From an uncultured Eubacteriales bacterium (lineage in GTDB: Bacteria > Bacillota > Clostridia > Lachnospirales > Lachnospiraceae): a stretch of DNA of 64,000 nt. This document shows, one piece after another, positions 8,736-17,285 of this stretch (position 1 is the first letter of the stretch; each line of letters starts with the position of its first letter). The stretch covers positions 48,848-112,847 of the forward strand of contig ONPU01000004.1 in NCBI GenBank assembly GCA_900319795.1. The letters are read 5' to 3'. A program made the position numbers and the translations under genes. Below the pieces are notes generated by a model. It did no database searches. It saw only the letters and a program-made list of their open reading frames with translations, and had not been told where the DNA came from.

Positions 8736-9587
8736 TCACACTCCCGAATACGCGTGGAATCCGCCGTCAACCGGAAGCACCACGCCATTGATGAAGCCGG
8801 AGCAGCCCTTGTCGCAAAGGAAGAGCAGGGCGCCCGTCAGTTCCTCCGGTTCGCCGAAGCGTCCCATCGGCGTCGCGGCCAGGATCTTGCCTGTCCTCGC
8901 CGTCGGCGTTCCGTCCGCGTTCCAGAGCAGCTTCGCGTTCTGGGCCGTCGAGAAGAAGCCCGGCGCGATCGCGTTGCAGCGGATCCCGCTCTTCGCGAAA
9001 TGAACCGCCAGCCACTCCGTAAAGTTCGACACACCCGCCTTGGCCGCGCTGTAGGCCGGAATCTTCGTAAGCGGTGTAAATGCGTTCATCGAACTGATAT
9101 TGATAATGACACCGCTCTTCCGCTCCGCCATGTCCTTCGCGAATTCCTGCGTCGGCAGCAGCGTTCCCATGATATTGAGGGAAAATACCTTTGAAAATGC
9201 CTCCTGATCCAGGTCGAAAAAGCTCTTCTTTTCCGGATCCAGAAATGTCTCCGGATTGAAAAATTCATCGTCCGCCGTCGCCATCGGATGATTCCCGCCG
9301 GCTCCGTTGATCAGGATGTCGCACGGCCCGTAAGCCGCGAGCACCGTTTTGTGAGCTTCTTTCACGCTGTCCGCGTCCAATATATCCAGCCCGACACCCA
9401 TCGCTTCCCCGCCGCCGGCTTTGATTTCTTCCGCCAACGCGTCCGCCCTGTCCGCCGCGCGGTCAAGGATGGCCACTTTCGCCCCGCACTCAGCCAACGC
9501 CCTGCAAAATGCCCCGCACAGAACGCCCGCTCCGCCTGTCACAACTGCTGTTTTTCCCTTAAAATCCGGTTTGATCGCTAAATTCAT
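8736..9587 (-). CDS. uxuB: SDR-type D-mannonate oxidoreductase (fructuronate reductase)
   Basis: 283 residues from the ATG at 9587. It is a short-chain dehydrogenase with the cofactor motif TGGAGVLCG (residues about 20-28; the last Gly of the usual TGxxxGxG is Cys here), NGAGGNHP, and the catalytic Ser (NISSMNAF) and YSAAK. The C-terminal INGVVLPVDGGF is present. The NGAGGNHP segment and the length match the SDR-type UxuB of Bacillus, which reduces D-fructuronate to D-mannonate. I preferred this start because GAGGG precedes it and it forms an ATGA overlap with the upstream kinase stop. An earlier in-frame start would lie inside the kinase gene. Confidence 0.85.
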   Translation of the reverse strand: MNLAIKPDFKGKTAVVTGGAGVLCGAFCRALAECGAKVAILDRAADRADALAEEIKAGGGEAMGVGLDILDADSVKEAHKTVLAAYGPCDILINGAGGNHPMATADDEFFNPETFLDPEKKSFFDLDQEAFSKVFSLNIMGTLLPTQEFAKDMAERKSGVIINISSMNAFTPLTKIPAYSAAKAGVSNFTEWLAVHFAKSGIRCNAIAPGFFSTAQNAKLLWNADGTPTARTGKILAATPMGRFGEPEELTGALLFLCDKGCSGFINGVVLPVDGGFHAYSGV

Positions 9588-10657
9588 CGCTGTACCCTCG
9601 CATTCCCCGAATAGACATCCCACACCTGCTTTTCGTCAGCCGGCTCCGCGTAGTCATTGAGCGACGAGGCCGCCAGCACTCCGCTTGCCCAGCCGAAGCC
9701 GAGCCATTTTTCGGGCTCCCAGCCTCTGAAAATGCCGTAAAGAAGGCCTCCGCTGAACCCGTCTCCTCCGCCGATCCTGTCCAGAACCGGGATCGGACGG
9801 GGTTCTTCAACATACCAGTTCCCGTCGGCCATAAGGATCGCGCCCCAGAGGTGCTCGTTGGCGGACACCACCTCGCGAAGCGTCGTGGCGCAGGCTTTCG
9901 CGTTCGGGTAAGCGGCCCGGACCCGGCTGATCATCTCCTTGAAGTTTTCAATCTTTTCGGAAATGTTCCGCCCGCCGGCCTCCGGTCCCTGTATACCGAG
10001 GCAGAGCTGGAAATCCTCTTCGTTGCCGATCAGGATATCCGCCATCGACGCGATTTCCCGAAATGCCTCCCGAAGCTCCTCTTCACGCCCCTTCCAGAAG
10101 GTCGCGCGGTAATTGAGGTCGAAAGATACCAGCGTCCCGTATTTCCTGGCCGCTTTGGCCGCCGCCAGACAGCAGGCTGTCGTCTCCGGGCTCATCGCCG
10201 TGATGAGGCCCGACAAATGCAGGATTCCTACGCCTTCTTCCCCGAAAATTCTCTCGAAATCAAAATCATCTGCCGAAAGCGTTCTCCCCACTTCGCCTGC
10301 CCTGTCATTCCAGACTCTCGGAGCGCGGAGCCCGAAACCGGAATCGGCGATATTGAACTGGTGGCGATAGCCCCACGGACCGCCCTGCGGAACATCCGGT
10401 CCCGTGTAAGCGATGTTGCGGCTCCGAAGCTGTGCCTTCAGAAATGCCGCGACCGGGCTGTCCTTCACGAATTTCGTCATCGCCAGACACTCGTACCCAA
10501 GTGACGAGGTAACATTCAGCACATTTGTCTCAGCGCTGGTTGCCTGCATATAAAACTGATTGCTGTTGTGTACCGCCATCCTGTCCGCGGGCGTAATACG
10601 TACACCCATGCTGGTCACGCAGGCGACGGCGTATTTCGCGTTCTTTCGAATTTCCAT
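9584..10657 (-). CDS. PfkB-family sugar-acid kinase (KDG kinase-like, possibly gluconate kinase)
   Basis: 357 residues. The C-terminal PfkB signature DRIGGGDGFSGGLLYG (about 292-307) carries the catalytic Asp. LVSFDLNYRATFW and the mid-protein ILIGNEEDF are also typical of the KdgK branch. This branch phosphorylates 2-keto-3-deoxygluconate at O6 or O5-type hydroxyls of related acids. In this operon the next enzymes are UxuB, Gnd and a LarA-type epimerase, with no mannonate dehydratase or KDPG aldolase, so D-gluconate is a plausible substrate. It is the first gene of the operon, with AAAGGAG 7 bases before the ATG. Family is sure; substrate is open. Confidence 0.85.
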   Translation of the reverse strand: MEIRKNAKYAVACVTSMGVRITPADRMAVHNSNQFYMQATSAETNVLNVTSSLGYECLAMTKFVKDSPVAAFLKAQLRSRNIAYTGPDVPQGGPWGYRHQFNIADSGFGLRAPRVWNDRAGEVGRTLSADDFDFERIFGEEGVGILHLSGLITAMSPETTACCLAAAKAARKYGTLVSFDLNYRATFWKGREEELREAFREIASMADILIGNEEDFQLCLGIQGPEAGGRNISEKIENFKEMISRVRAAYPNAKACATTLREVVSANEHLWGAILMADGNWYVEEPRPIPVLDRIGGGDGFSGGLLYGIFRGWEPEKWLGFGWASGVLAASSLNDYAEPADEKQVWDVYSGNARVQR

Positions 10658-10686
10658 GTTCTGCTCCTTTCGCTCTCATTGGCCCC

Positions 10687-10692
10687 ATCATA
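10687..10692 (-). promoter_or_regulatory. Probable -10 element for the sugar-acid operon
   Basis: TATGAT on the minus strand, 30 bases before the kinase start, in a 92-base gap. No good -35 is visible at 17 bases (TTCCAT), which would fit activation by the adjacent AraC-family protein. Confidence 0.35.
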
Positions 10693-10749
10693 GCACGGGC
10701 AAATATGCCATGGAATTGTTAAAAATGAAATATTACATTGCAATTCCGC

Positions 10750-11559
10750 TCATCTCTTCTTATCGCTGCTCGGAGCACGTCCGAAATGCTTCTTATATAT
10801 TCTGAAAAATGAAGAATAATCACCAAACCCGCATGCGTAAGCCGCCTCCGAAGCGGAATCGCCCCTTATAATCCGGGCATGGGCGGCGAGCAGCCTCTTT
10901 ATGCTGATATATTTCCAGACAGAGGTACCGCTGGCTTTCCGGAAAATACGGTTCAGCTGGGATATGCTGACTCCGAATTCATGGCTGAGGCTTTCCAGCG
11001 AGATGTCCTCGAAAAGATGCGCGTTGACATAGGCAACCAGCACGGAACCGAGATCCTCTGAACGGTTTGTCGGTCCCTCCTCCCGTTCCCGGATGACGGC
11101 CAGTTCCGTCAGGACCTGCAAAAGTATGGAGAAAATCTGGAAGCGTTCCAGCCCCTTGACGGGCGTAAATTCCCGAAAGGCACTCTGGAGAATCGGGTCC
11201 TCGTCAGTCTTGTACAGGTTTCCGTTTCCAAAAGGGCGGTCGTACAGAGCCCGCATGAGCAGATGGTTCGGGTCGATCCCGTCAAACAGCGTTACGGGAA
11301 AATGAATCGCGATCCGCTCATACGGTTCCTCCCGGGAAATGAAGAGTCTGTGCACCTCCGCCGGGCGCATCACCAGAAGGTCGCCGGGGGTCAAATGGTA
11401 CTCCGTTCCTTCGACCAGAAAGCGCCCTGAGCCTGCTATGAAATAGTACAGTTCCGCTGTCTCGTGGGCGTGGATCGGGAAGTCGTCCGGGTTCGGGTGT
11501 TCGGTCAGCGTGTGGTGGCAGTATACCTCGCCGTCCTGAAACTGATATTTCTGATCCAT
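10750..11559 (-). CDS. AraC-family regulator of the glucuronide genes
   Basis: 269 residues from the ATG at 11559. The N-terminal cupin-type sensor domain has FPIHAHETAELYYFIAGSGR and LTPGDLLVMRPAEVHR. The C-terminal double helix-turn-helix contains SLESLSHEFGVSISQLNRIF and AAYACGFGDYSSFFRIYKKHFG, the AraC signature. The longer in-frame reading adds 55 residues with no start signal and enters the intergenic region; GGAGGAG precedes the chosen ATG. It lies between the leftward catabolic operon and the divergent beta-glucuronidase gene. It probably activates both in response to a uronic acid. Confidence 0.9.
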   Translation of the reverse strand: MDQKYQFQDGEVYCHHTLTEHPNPDDFPIHAHETAELYYFIAGSGRFLVEGTEYHLTPGDLLVMRPAEVHRLFISREEPYERIAIHFPVTLFDGIDPNHLLMRALYDRPFGNGNLYKTDEDPILQSAFREFTPVKGLERFQIFSILLQVLTELAVIREREEGPTNRSEDLGSVLVAYVNAHLFEDISLESLSHEFGVSISQLNRIFRKASGTSVWKYISIKRLLAAHARIIRGDSASEAAYACGFGDYSSFFRIYKKHFGRAPSSDKKR

Positions 11560-11722
11560 GTTCGCTCCTCCATTCTGCATGCGTATAATTACAATATAAC
11601 AGTGTTCTAAGCACAATACCATTGCTAATACGCACATGATATAATAGAGCCAACGGAACGCATTCAAACAGAACTGCGAACAGACCCGCAAACTCACGAA
11701 ACCAACATAAAGGGAGGCCGCC
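11560..11722. promoter_or_regulatory. Divergent araC/uidA promoter region with inverted repeat
   Basis: TATAAT at 11640-11645 faces uidA with a poor -35, suggesting an activated promoter. The araC gene faces TATATT-like sequence on the other strand. An inverted pair, CATGCGTAT (11578-11586) and ATACGCACATG (11628-11638), flanks the AT-rich centre and is a candidate AraC-protein operator. AGGGAGG precedes uidA. Confidence 0.45.
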
Positions 11723-13567
11723 ATGCTCTATCCGATCCTCACATCTTCAAGAACCGTCACCGATCTCTCCGGAATCTGGGATTTCAAAGCAGACCCCGGA
11801 ACCGCATTTTCAGAAAAATGGTACGAAAAGCGCCTGGAATCCCCTCTCAAAATGCCCGTCCCCGCGTCCTACAACGACCTCACGGAAGACATCTATCTGA
11901 GGGACCACTACGGCTATGTGTTCTACCAGCGCAGCTTCTCCGTTCCGGAATTCATCCGCGCGACACAGCGTGTCGTTCTGCGCTGCGATGCCGTCACGCA
12001 CTCCGCGATCGTCTATATCAACGGCCGCGAAGTCTGCCGCCACAAAGGAGGCTTTCTGCCATTTGAAGCGGAAATCAATGAGTATCTGACCGACGGCGAA
12101 AACCTGCTGACCATCGCCGCGGACAACCGGATCGACTATACCACGCTCCCCGTCGGCAATCCCGAGGACTTCTGGGGCAGCCGCGGCTCTTCCCATAAAG
12201 TGCAGCGGAGAACCAATTACCCGAACTTCGACTTCTTCAACTACTGCGGCCTCACCCGGCCGGTCCGGATCATCACCACGCCGAAGAGTTACATCGAAGA
12301 CATCACCCTTGTTCCGGAAGTTCATGAGGAAAATGGCACATCTCACGCCTCTCTGAAATACAGCGTGGATATTCGCCCGGCATCCGGCGAAGAATCCGGC
12401 CTTTCCTGCACTGTCAGCGTATTCGACAGAGACGGCAAATGCGTCGCCACAGCGGAAGGAACAGAAGGCACTCTGGAGATTCAGGATGTCCGCCTCTGGC
12501 AGCCGCTTAACGCCTATCTTTACACGATCCGCGTGAAGTACGGGCAGGATGAATACGACCTGCCTTACGGAATCCGCACGGTGGAAATTAAAGGAACTCA
12601 GTTTCTGATCAACGGCAAGCCATTTTATTTTAAAGGATATGGAAAACACGAGGATACGTTCCCGCACGGAAGAGGCCTCAACCTCCCGATGAACGTCAAG
12701 GATCTGTCCCTGCTCAAATGGCAGGGCGCCAACAGTTTCCGCTGCAGCCACTATCCTTACAGCGAGGAAATGATGCGCCTCGCCGACGAGGAAGGCTTCG
12801 TCGTCATTGACGAGACCACGGCTGTCGGACTCAACCTGTCTTTCGGAGGAGGCGCCAATTTCTCCGGAAAACGCGTCAGCACATTCGAACCCGGCTCCGC
12901 CCTTCAGACCTTTGAACACCATCAGGATGTCATCCGGGATCTCATCAGCCGCGACAAGAACTACGCCTCGGTCGTGATGTGGAATATCGCAAATGAACCG
13001 GACGGTGCCTGCCCGTACGCCTACGACTATTTCAAACCGCTCTTCGACCTGGCAAGGGAACTCGACCCGGAAAAGCGCCCGCTGACGATCGCGAGCGCCC
13101 AGATGGCCGGCGGTCCGGATACGGATGTCTCCGCAAAACTCTCGGACGTCATCTGCCTCAACCGCTATTACGGCTGGTACGAAGGCGGCCCGGATCTCGT
13201 CGAACCGGCGGAATGGTTCGCCGAAGAGCTGAGGGAATGGGAAAAGCTCGGAAAACCGCTGATGATTACCGAATACGGCGCGGATACCGTTGCCGGCATT
13301 CACAACACGGCCCCGGTGATGTTCACGGAAGAATATCAGCTGGAGTACTACAAGGCCAATAACCGTGTGCTGGATCAGTTCTCATTTGTCGTCGGGGAAC
13401 ACGCCTGGAACTTCGCGGACTTCGCGGCCGGCCAGGGCACGTCCCGCGTCAGCGGCAATAAAAAAGGCCTCTTTACAAGAGACCGGATGCCGAAAGTCGC
13501 GGCACACTATTTTAAGGAACGCTGGAACGCGATCCCGGACTTCGGATATAAGGCGGGGAATCAGTAA
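11723..13567 (+). CDS. uidA: Beta-glucuronidase, GH2
   Basis: 614 residues, close to E. coli UidA (603). It has the GH2 sugar-binding, immunoglobulin-like and TIM-barrel domains in order. Catalytic residues are visible: acid/base Glu in WNIANEPDG (about residue 427) and nucleophile Glu in MITEYGADT (about 516). The glucuronide-specific N-x-K motif is present in SGNKKGLFTRDRMPK, so true glucuronidase activity is likely. A roughly 24-residue segment after AVGLNLSFGG matches in length the active-site loop 1 of E. coli-type gut enzymes. No signal peptide is seen, so it acts inside the cell on imported glucuronides. No transporter lies in the window. The 3' end overlaps convergent aroA by 7 bases. 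Confidence 0.95.
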   Translation: MLYPILTSSRTVTDLSGIWDFKADPGTAFSEKWYEKRLESPLKMPVPASYNDLTEDIYLRDHYGYVFYQRSFSVPEFIRATQRVVLRCDAVTHSAIVYINGREVCRHKGGFLPFEAEINEYLTDGENLLTIAADNRIDYTTLPVGNPEDFWGSRGSSHKVQRRTNYPNFDFFNYCGLTRPVRIITTPKSYIEDITLVPEVHEENGTSHASLKYSVDIRPASGEESGLSCTVSVFDRDGKCVATAEGTEGTLEIQDVRLWQPLNAYLYTIRVKYGQDEYDLPYGIRTVEIKGTQFLINGKPFYFKGYGKHEDTFPHGRGLNLPMNVKDLSLLKWQGANSFRCSHYPYSEEMMRLADEEGFVVIDETTAVGLNLSFGGGANFSGKRVSTFEPGSALQTFEHHQDVIRDLISRDKNYASVVMWNIANEPDGACPYAYDYFKPLFDLARELDPEKRPLTIASAQMAGGPDTDVSAKLSDVICLNRYYGWYEGGPDLVEPAEWFAEELREWEKLGKPLMITEYGADTVAGIHNTAPVMFTEEYQLEYYKANNRVLDQFSFVVGEHAWNFADFAAGQGTSRVSGNKKGLFTRDRMPKVAAHYFKERWNAIPDFGYKAGNQ

Positions 13568-14826
13568 TCCTCACACAGGATCTTCCCGCCCAGTTTTTCA
13601 AAATCCTCCCAGAATGCGGGATAGGATTTTGCGACGGCTTCCGCTCCGTCAATTACGACTTGATCTTCACAGGCAATGGACATGACAGCTGCACTCATCG
13701 CGATGCGGTGATCGTTGCAGCTGTTTACGCGTCCGCCGCGAAGCCGCTCTTTTCCGCGGACAATAAGCCCGTCCGCTGTCTCCTCCGCGTCTCCTCCGAG
13801 AGCCCGGATCATATTGACTGTGGAAATGATACGGTCGCTTTCCTTGATACGAAGCCTTTCCGCATGGGTAAATGTCGTACTTCCGGGCACAGCCGCGGCA
13901 AGCACAGACAAAACAGGAACCAGATCCGGAACGTCGCGGGCGTCAATGACGGCATTTCCCGCGGCGATTTTCATTTTCAGTTCCCTGACCGCACGGTCTC
14001 CCTGAATGGACGCCTCGTTGAGACCAGTGCAGACAAGACCTCCCGTTCCGCCGTCGCTCAGCATGCCGGCGATTTCCCAGAAAGCGGCGTTTGACCAGTC
14101 GCCTTCGGTTCTGACAGATCCGGGGGATCTGTATCCTATCCGATTCGGATTCTCCCCGGCATCGGCATCCGCCGCACAAACCGCAAGCACATCCCCCTGC
14201 CACATCGTTTTCAAGCCAAACTGCTCCATCGCGGAAATGGTCATGCGGATATAGCCCTCCGACTCCACATTTCCGTAAAGCCGTATGGAAGCAGGTTCCT
14301 TCAAAAGCGGCAGCGCGAACAGAAGTCCGCTGATGAACTGGGAAGAGACGTCCGCCGCGATGCGGAACTCTCCTCCCTTCAATCTTCCCTCCGTATCAAC
14401 AGACCCATCCTTATTTCGCACCAGACGGCACCCGTGCCGCATGAGCTCCTCCCACAGAGGGGAAAGCGGCCGTTCGCCAAGTCTTCCATGCATGACAATA
14501 TGAGCCCGAAGCCCGAGCGCGCAGACCACCGGAAGCAGAAACCGAAGTGTCGATCCGCTCTCGCCCACATCCATGGAGCATGCGCCCGACAAGTCTCGGA
14601 TTGGGTTTACATAAAAAACACCTCTTTCACGGTCATAGGAAATCTCTGCCCCCATCTGCTTCAGCGATTCCGCCGTGGCCTCAATATCCCGGGACAGTTC
14701 TTCGCACAGAATCTCCGTCAGCCGGTCCGCAAGCGCGGCGCAGATAAGGAGCCGGTGCGCGGCTGATTTGGAAGCGATTGCTTTGACGCGCCCCTTCAGT
14801 TTTGCAGGTGTGATGGTGACTTTCAT
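13561..14826 (-). CDS. aroA: 3-phosphoshikimate 1-carboxyvinyltransferase (EPSP synthase)
   Basis: 421 residues, the usual length. EPSP synthase joins PEP to shikimate-3-phosphate in aromatic amino acid synthesis. Landmarks are ASKSAAHRLLICAAL near the N-terminus (usually xKSxxxR), DVGESGSTLRFLLPV (the PEP-binding GxSGTxxR region), GDWSNAAFW, DVPDLVPVLSVLAA, RLRIKESDRI and CNDHRIAMS. All expected segments are present. The ATG at 14826 follows GGAG by 6 bases. It stands alone on the minus strand, convergent with uidA. No other shikimate gene is nearby. Confidence 0.95.
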   Translation of the reverse strand: MKVTITPAKLKGRVKAIASKSAAHRLLICAALADRLTEILCEELSRDIEATAESLKQMGAEISYDRERGVFYVNPIRDLSGACSMDVGESGSTLRFLLPVVCALGLRAHIVMHGRLGERPLSPLWEELMRHGCRLVRNKDGSVDTEGRLKGGEFRIAADVSSQFISGLLFALPLLKEPASIRLYGNVESEGYIRMTISAMEQFGLKTMWQGDVLAVCAADADAGENPNRIGYRSPGSVRTEGDWSNAAFWEIAGMLSDGGTGGLVCTGLNEASIQGDRAVRELKMKIAAGNAVIDARDVPDLVPVLSVLAAAVPGSTTFTHAERLRIKESDRIISTVNMIRALGGDAEETADGLIVRGKERLRGGRVNSCNDHRIAMSAAVMSIACEDQVVIDGAEAVAKSYPAFWEDFEKLGGKILCEDY

Positions 14827-14921
14827 TTATACTCCGCTATTCTTAATATTCCATACTTTATTGCATTTGATAGATACCGGCACGCTTTTTATGCCGACTA
14901 CCAGAGCATGCATATAGTATT

Positions 14922-15632
14922 TTACAGCTCCAGCAGTTCCGCCGCGCTGTCCACGATCGGATCCGCGCCAAGCTTCTCCAGAAACGCACGGCTGCGGAAT
15001 CCCCAGGACACCGCGATCGCGTCGAGTCCCGCGTTCGCGGCGGTCTCAAGATCGATCTCGGAGTCGCCGATATAGACGGTTTCCTCGGCCGATACGCCGA
15101 GCGCTTTGAGGCAGCGTTCGATCATATCCGGCGCGGGCTTGCGGGCGATTCCCGGCTGCTCGCCGATGGAAAAATCGAACAGGCCTTCAAACTGCTCCTC
15201 AACAAGAGCCTGCACAGCTTTGTCCGGCTTGTTGGAGACGACCGCGGTAAAAATGCCCTGTCCACGCAGAGTCCTGATCGCTTCCGGAATTCCCGGGTAC
15301 GGAGCGGTCTGATCCAGGCAGTGCGCGTCGTAGTACGGGCGGTAGATGGTTTCGATACGGGAGACCTCATTTTGGTCAATGGTTGGGGAAATGGCATCCT
15401 CAGCCGTCCCGACCTGAACCAGCTCCTCCAGCGTGTGTCCCTTTTCATAGGCAAGCGCGCGCGTGATTGCCACAGTCACGCCGCTGCCGAAAAATGCGCC
15501 GGTCGCTTCATTTCCGAAATCCGTGCTGTGCCCTGAGGCTTGCAACGCGTATTTCATGGCAGCGCTGAGGTCATCCAGTGTGTTGAGGACGGTGCCGTCC
15601 ATGTCGAAAAGCCATGCTTTATAATGTTTCAT
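14922..15632 (-). CDS. HAD-superfamily phosphatase (Gph/PGP-like)
   Basis: 236 residues. HAD motif I is FDMDGTVLNTLDDL (nucleophile Asp about residue 9), motif II is in AVVSNKPDKA, and motif IV is YIGDSEIDLETAANAG. The cap helices after motif I resemble phosphoglycolate phosphatase, but HAD substrates cannot be told from sequence. I chose the ATG at 15632, which has AAGGAA 8 bases upstream, over TTG two codons earlier. It lies 13 bases after a small gene of unknown function and probably shares its transcript. Confidence 0.85.
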   Translation of the reverse strand: MKHYKAWLFDMDGTVLNTLDDLSAAMKYALQASGHSTDFGNEATGAFFGSGVTVAITRALAYEKGHTLEELVQVGTAEDAISPTIDQNEVSRIETIYRPYYDAHCLDQTAPYPGIPEAIRTLRGQGIFTAVVSNKPDKAVQALVEEQFEGLFDFSIGEQPGIARKPAPDMIERCLKALGVSAEETVYIGDSEIDLETAANAGLDAIAVSWGFRSRAFLEKLGADPIVDSAAELLEL

Positions 15633-15645
15633 CGTCAAATTCCTT

Positions 15646-15900
15646 TCATTTTACAACCGCGGTGAGGATCTCATACGCGCCGTTTTTCTTCTTTTCTCCG
15701 CTTAAGTATACGCTCGCCCGGCCGTCCTCCAGTCTGTATTCCTCGCGGACGGGTTTTCCGGGTGTGCCCTCGGAAAGCATTTTCCGGAAATCATTCAAAA
15801 TACCGGGCACTACCGTCCCGGCCATCCGGATACCCTCTTCGATCCCGTAGATCTTTGAGAGATCCGCGCACATTTTCAGTTTCACTTCCTGTTCCGTCAT
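15646..15900 (-). CDS. Small conserved-type protein of unknown function
   Basis: 84 residues from the second of two adjacent ATGs; the first, at 15903, lies too close to GGAGG. The protein is charged and soluble, with no helix-turn-helix, Cys motif or membrane segment. The middle has GTVVPGILNDFRKML and the end forms likely beta strands (EYRLEDGRASVYLSG). It is read leftward directly into the HAD phosphatase gene, so a shared operon is likely. I do not recognise the family. Confidence 0.6.
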   Translation of the reverse strand: MTEQEVKLKMCADLSKIYGIEEGIRMAGTVVPGILNDFRKMLSEGTPGKPVREEYRLEDGRASVYLSGEKKKNGAYEILTAVVK

Positions 15901-16000
15901 CATTTCCTCCGCAGATACGCTTCGTCAGGCGGTTTTTACGATCGTGCGATCCATTCTTTCATGCTTCTTCTTTCGTTCATAAAGGTTGAATTACTCCTCT

Positions 16001-16219
16001 TCAATAGATTTTTTCAATGTCTCCGCTGATCCCGTACGTTTCTTTAAACTGTTCGAGTTCCGCGGGAGTCCGGATCAGCATCACTTCCGAAAAATGCCCC
16101 GTCTCCCGGTTCCGGAACCCGGCCACCTGCTCGCCGAAGCAGATGCTGCACTTGATCACCGGCTCTTCCTTTTCATGATCATAGCTCTTGATCTCAGTCT
16201 TTTTCTTTCTTCCGAACAT
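16001..16219 (-). CDS. Small protein of unknown function (CSIC motif)
   Basis: 72 residues from the ATG at 16219, which follows GGAGGTG by 7 bases. A longer in-frame reading overlaps the upstream araC-type gene and lacks a start signal. The N-terminus is basic (MFGRKKKTEIKSYD). Then come KCSICFGEQVAGFRNRETG and a C-terminal segment VMLIRTPAELEQFKETYGI. Similar short proteins seem common in Lachnospiraceae, to my recollection, but no function is known to me. The two cysteines (CSIC) could bind metal. It follows the AraC-family gene by 44 bases. Confidence 0.65.
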   Translation of the reverse strand: MFGRKKKTEIKSYDHEKEEPVIKCSICFGEQVAGFRNRETGHFSEVMLIRTPAELEQFKETYGISGDIEKIY

Positions 16220-16263
16220 CTTCGCACCTCCGTAGGGCATTTCACGACGGTTCCTCACAGCTT

Positions 16264-17070
16264 TTAATCCGCGCCGGTCCATCTTACCGGCGCATCTTCC
16301 GCCTTCTGTTCTCTCCCCGGATGTTCCTCTTTTACTCTATCAATATACGCCTGCGGGCTGATCCCTTCAATCCTCTTAAACAGTCTGCTGAAGTAATAGG
16401 GATCGGAAATCCCGGCCATTTCCCCGATCTCCCGGACCGTATAAAGGCCCGGATACTGCCTGAAGTTCTGCTTCGCGTACTCGATCCTCAGCCGGTTGAG
16501 CCACTTCAGCGGCGTCTCATTTGTCTCCTTCAGAAATACCCGCCTTAAGTATCCCCGGGAAAAGCCCATTTCATCCATCGCTTCCCCGAGCATAAACCCG
16601 GGATCGGACAAATGGTTCATCATCACCGTCTTCAGCTCTCTCACGGCCCGGTTCGACTCCAACTCCTCTTTCGAAAGCGTGACCAGCATCTGATACAACG
16701 TCTGACACAGCGCGTCCTGGAGCTGCCTCTCATTGGGCGGTTTGCGCCTTACGCTCTCCAGAAGCATCCTCAGAAGGTGAAAAACATTTCCATCCTCATC
16801 ATCCTGTAAAATGATGAGTCCCCCGCTCTTCACCGGCACAAAGTCCAGAAGCCCGACGCTAAAATCGCGAATGCCCTCTTCCGAGCGCGAGGAATGCGGC
16901 ACTCCCGGCGGAATACAGAAAATGTCACCCTTACCGCACGCGTAGTCCCTGCCGTCAATCCGTTCGATCCCTGTACCCTCCACAATAAGGAGGAGTTCCC
17001 AGGACGGATGGGTATGCTCCCTGAACGCGTGAAATGCTTTTTCCGATAAGTTGATATAGTCCGCTTTCAT
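16264..17070 (-). CDS. AraC-family regulator, divergent from the C-glycoside genes
   Basis: 268 residues from the ATG at 17070, with AGGTG upstream; a GTG three codons earlier is possible. The N-terminal cupin sensor contains HTHPSWELLLIVEGTGIERI and GDIFCIPPGVPHSS. The C-terminal AraC domain contains FSRGYLRRVFLKETNETPLK and REIGEMAGISDPYYFSRLFK. It is transcribed away from the putative C-glycoside deglycosidase pair and is the obvious candidate to control it in response to a glycoside or aglycone. Confidence 0.88.
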   Translation of the reverse strand: MKADYINLSEKAFHAFREHTHPSWELLLIVEGTGIERIDGRDYACGKGDIFCIPPGVPHSSRSEEGIRDFSVGLLDFVPVKSGGLIILQDDEDGNVFHLLRMLLESVRRKPPNERQLQDALCQTLYQMLVTLSKEELESNRAVRELKTVMMNHLSDPGFMLGEAMDEMGFSRGYLRRVFLKETNETPLKWLNRLRIEYAKQNFRQYPGLYTVREIGEMAGISDPYYFSRLFKRIEGISPQAYIDRVKEEHPGREQKAEDAPVRWTGAD

Positions 17071-17111
17071 TTCCGGCACCTGCTTTTTCGATCACTGCGT
17101 CTTTCCTAACT

Positions 17112-17190
17112 ATAATAAAAAAAGAGGTGCGTTTTGTCCATCATGAGATCTGCTTCGGGCATTTTGAAAGCTCATTTTCCGCATTATAAT
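17112..17190. promoter_or_regulatory. Divergent promoters between araC-type gene and deglycosidase pair
   Basis: Minus strand: TGGACA (17135-17140), 17-base spacer, TATTAT (17112-17117) for the regulator. Plus strand: TATAAT (17185-17190) for the downstream pair, with only a weak -35 (TTTTGA at 17 bases), consistent with activation by the regulator. Confidence 0.5.
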
Positions 17191-17285
17191 TTCAGATAGA
17201 AAGCAACACATGAACAGTACCTTATTTACAAAAAGGCAGTTTGAACCTGACATCATCAAAAGAAGAAACGGAGGATCTGCACAAC

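Noticed and set aside
8650-8739. Longer N-terminus for 6-phosphogluconate dehydrogenase
   Set aside because: The extra 30 residues are translated palindrome. The ATG at 8649 with GGAGGGAG directly precedes the Rossmann motif.
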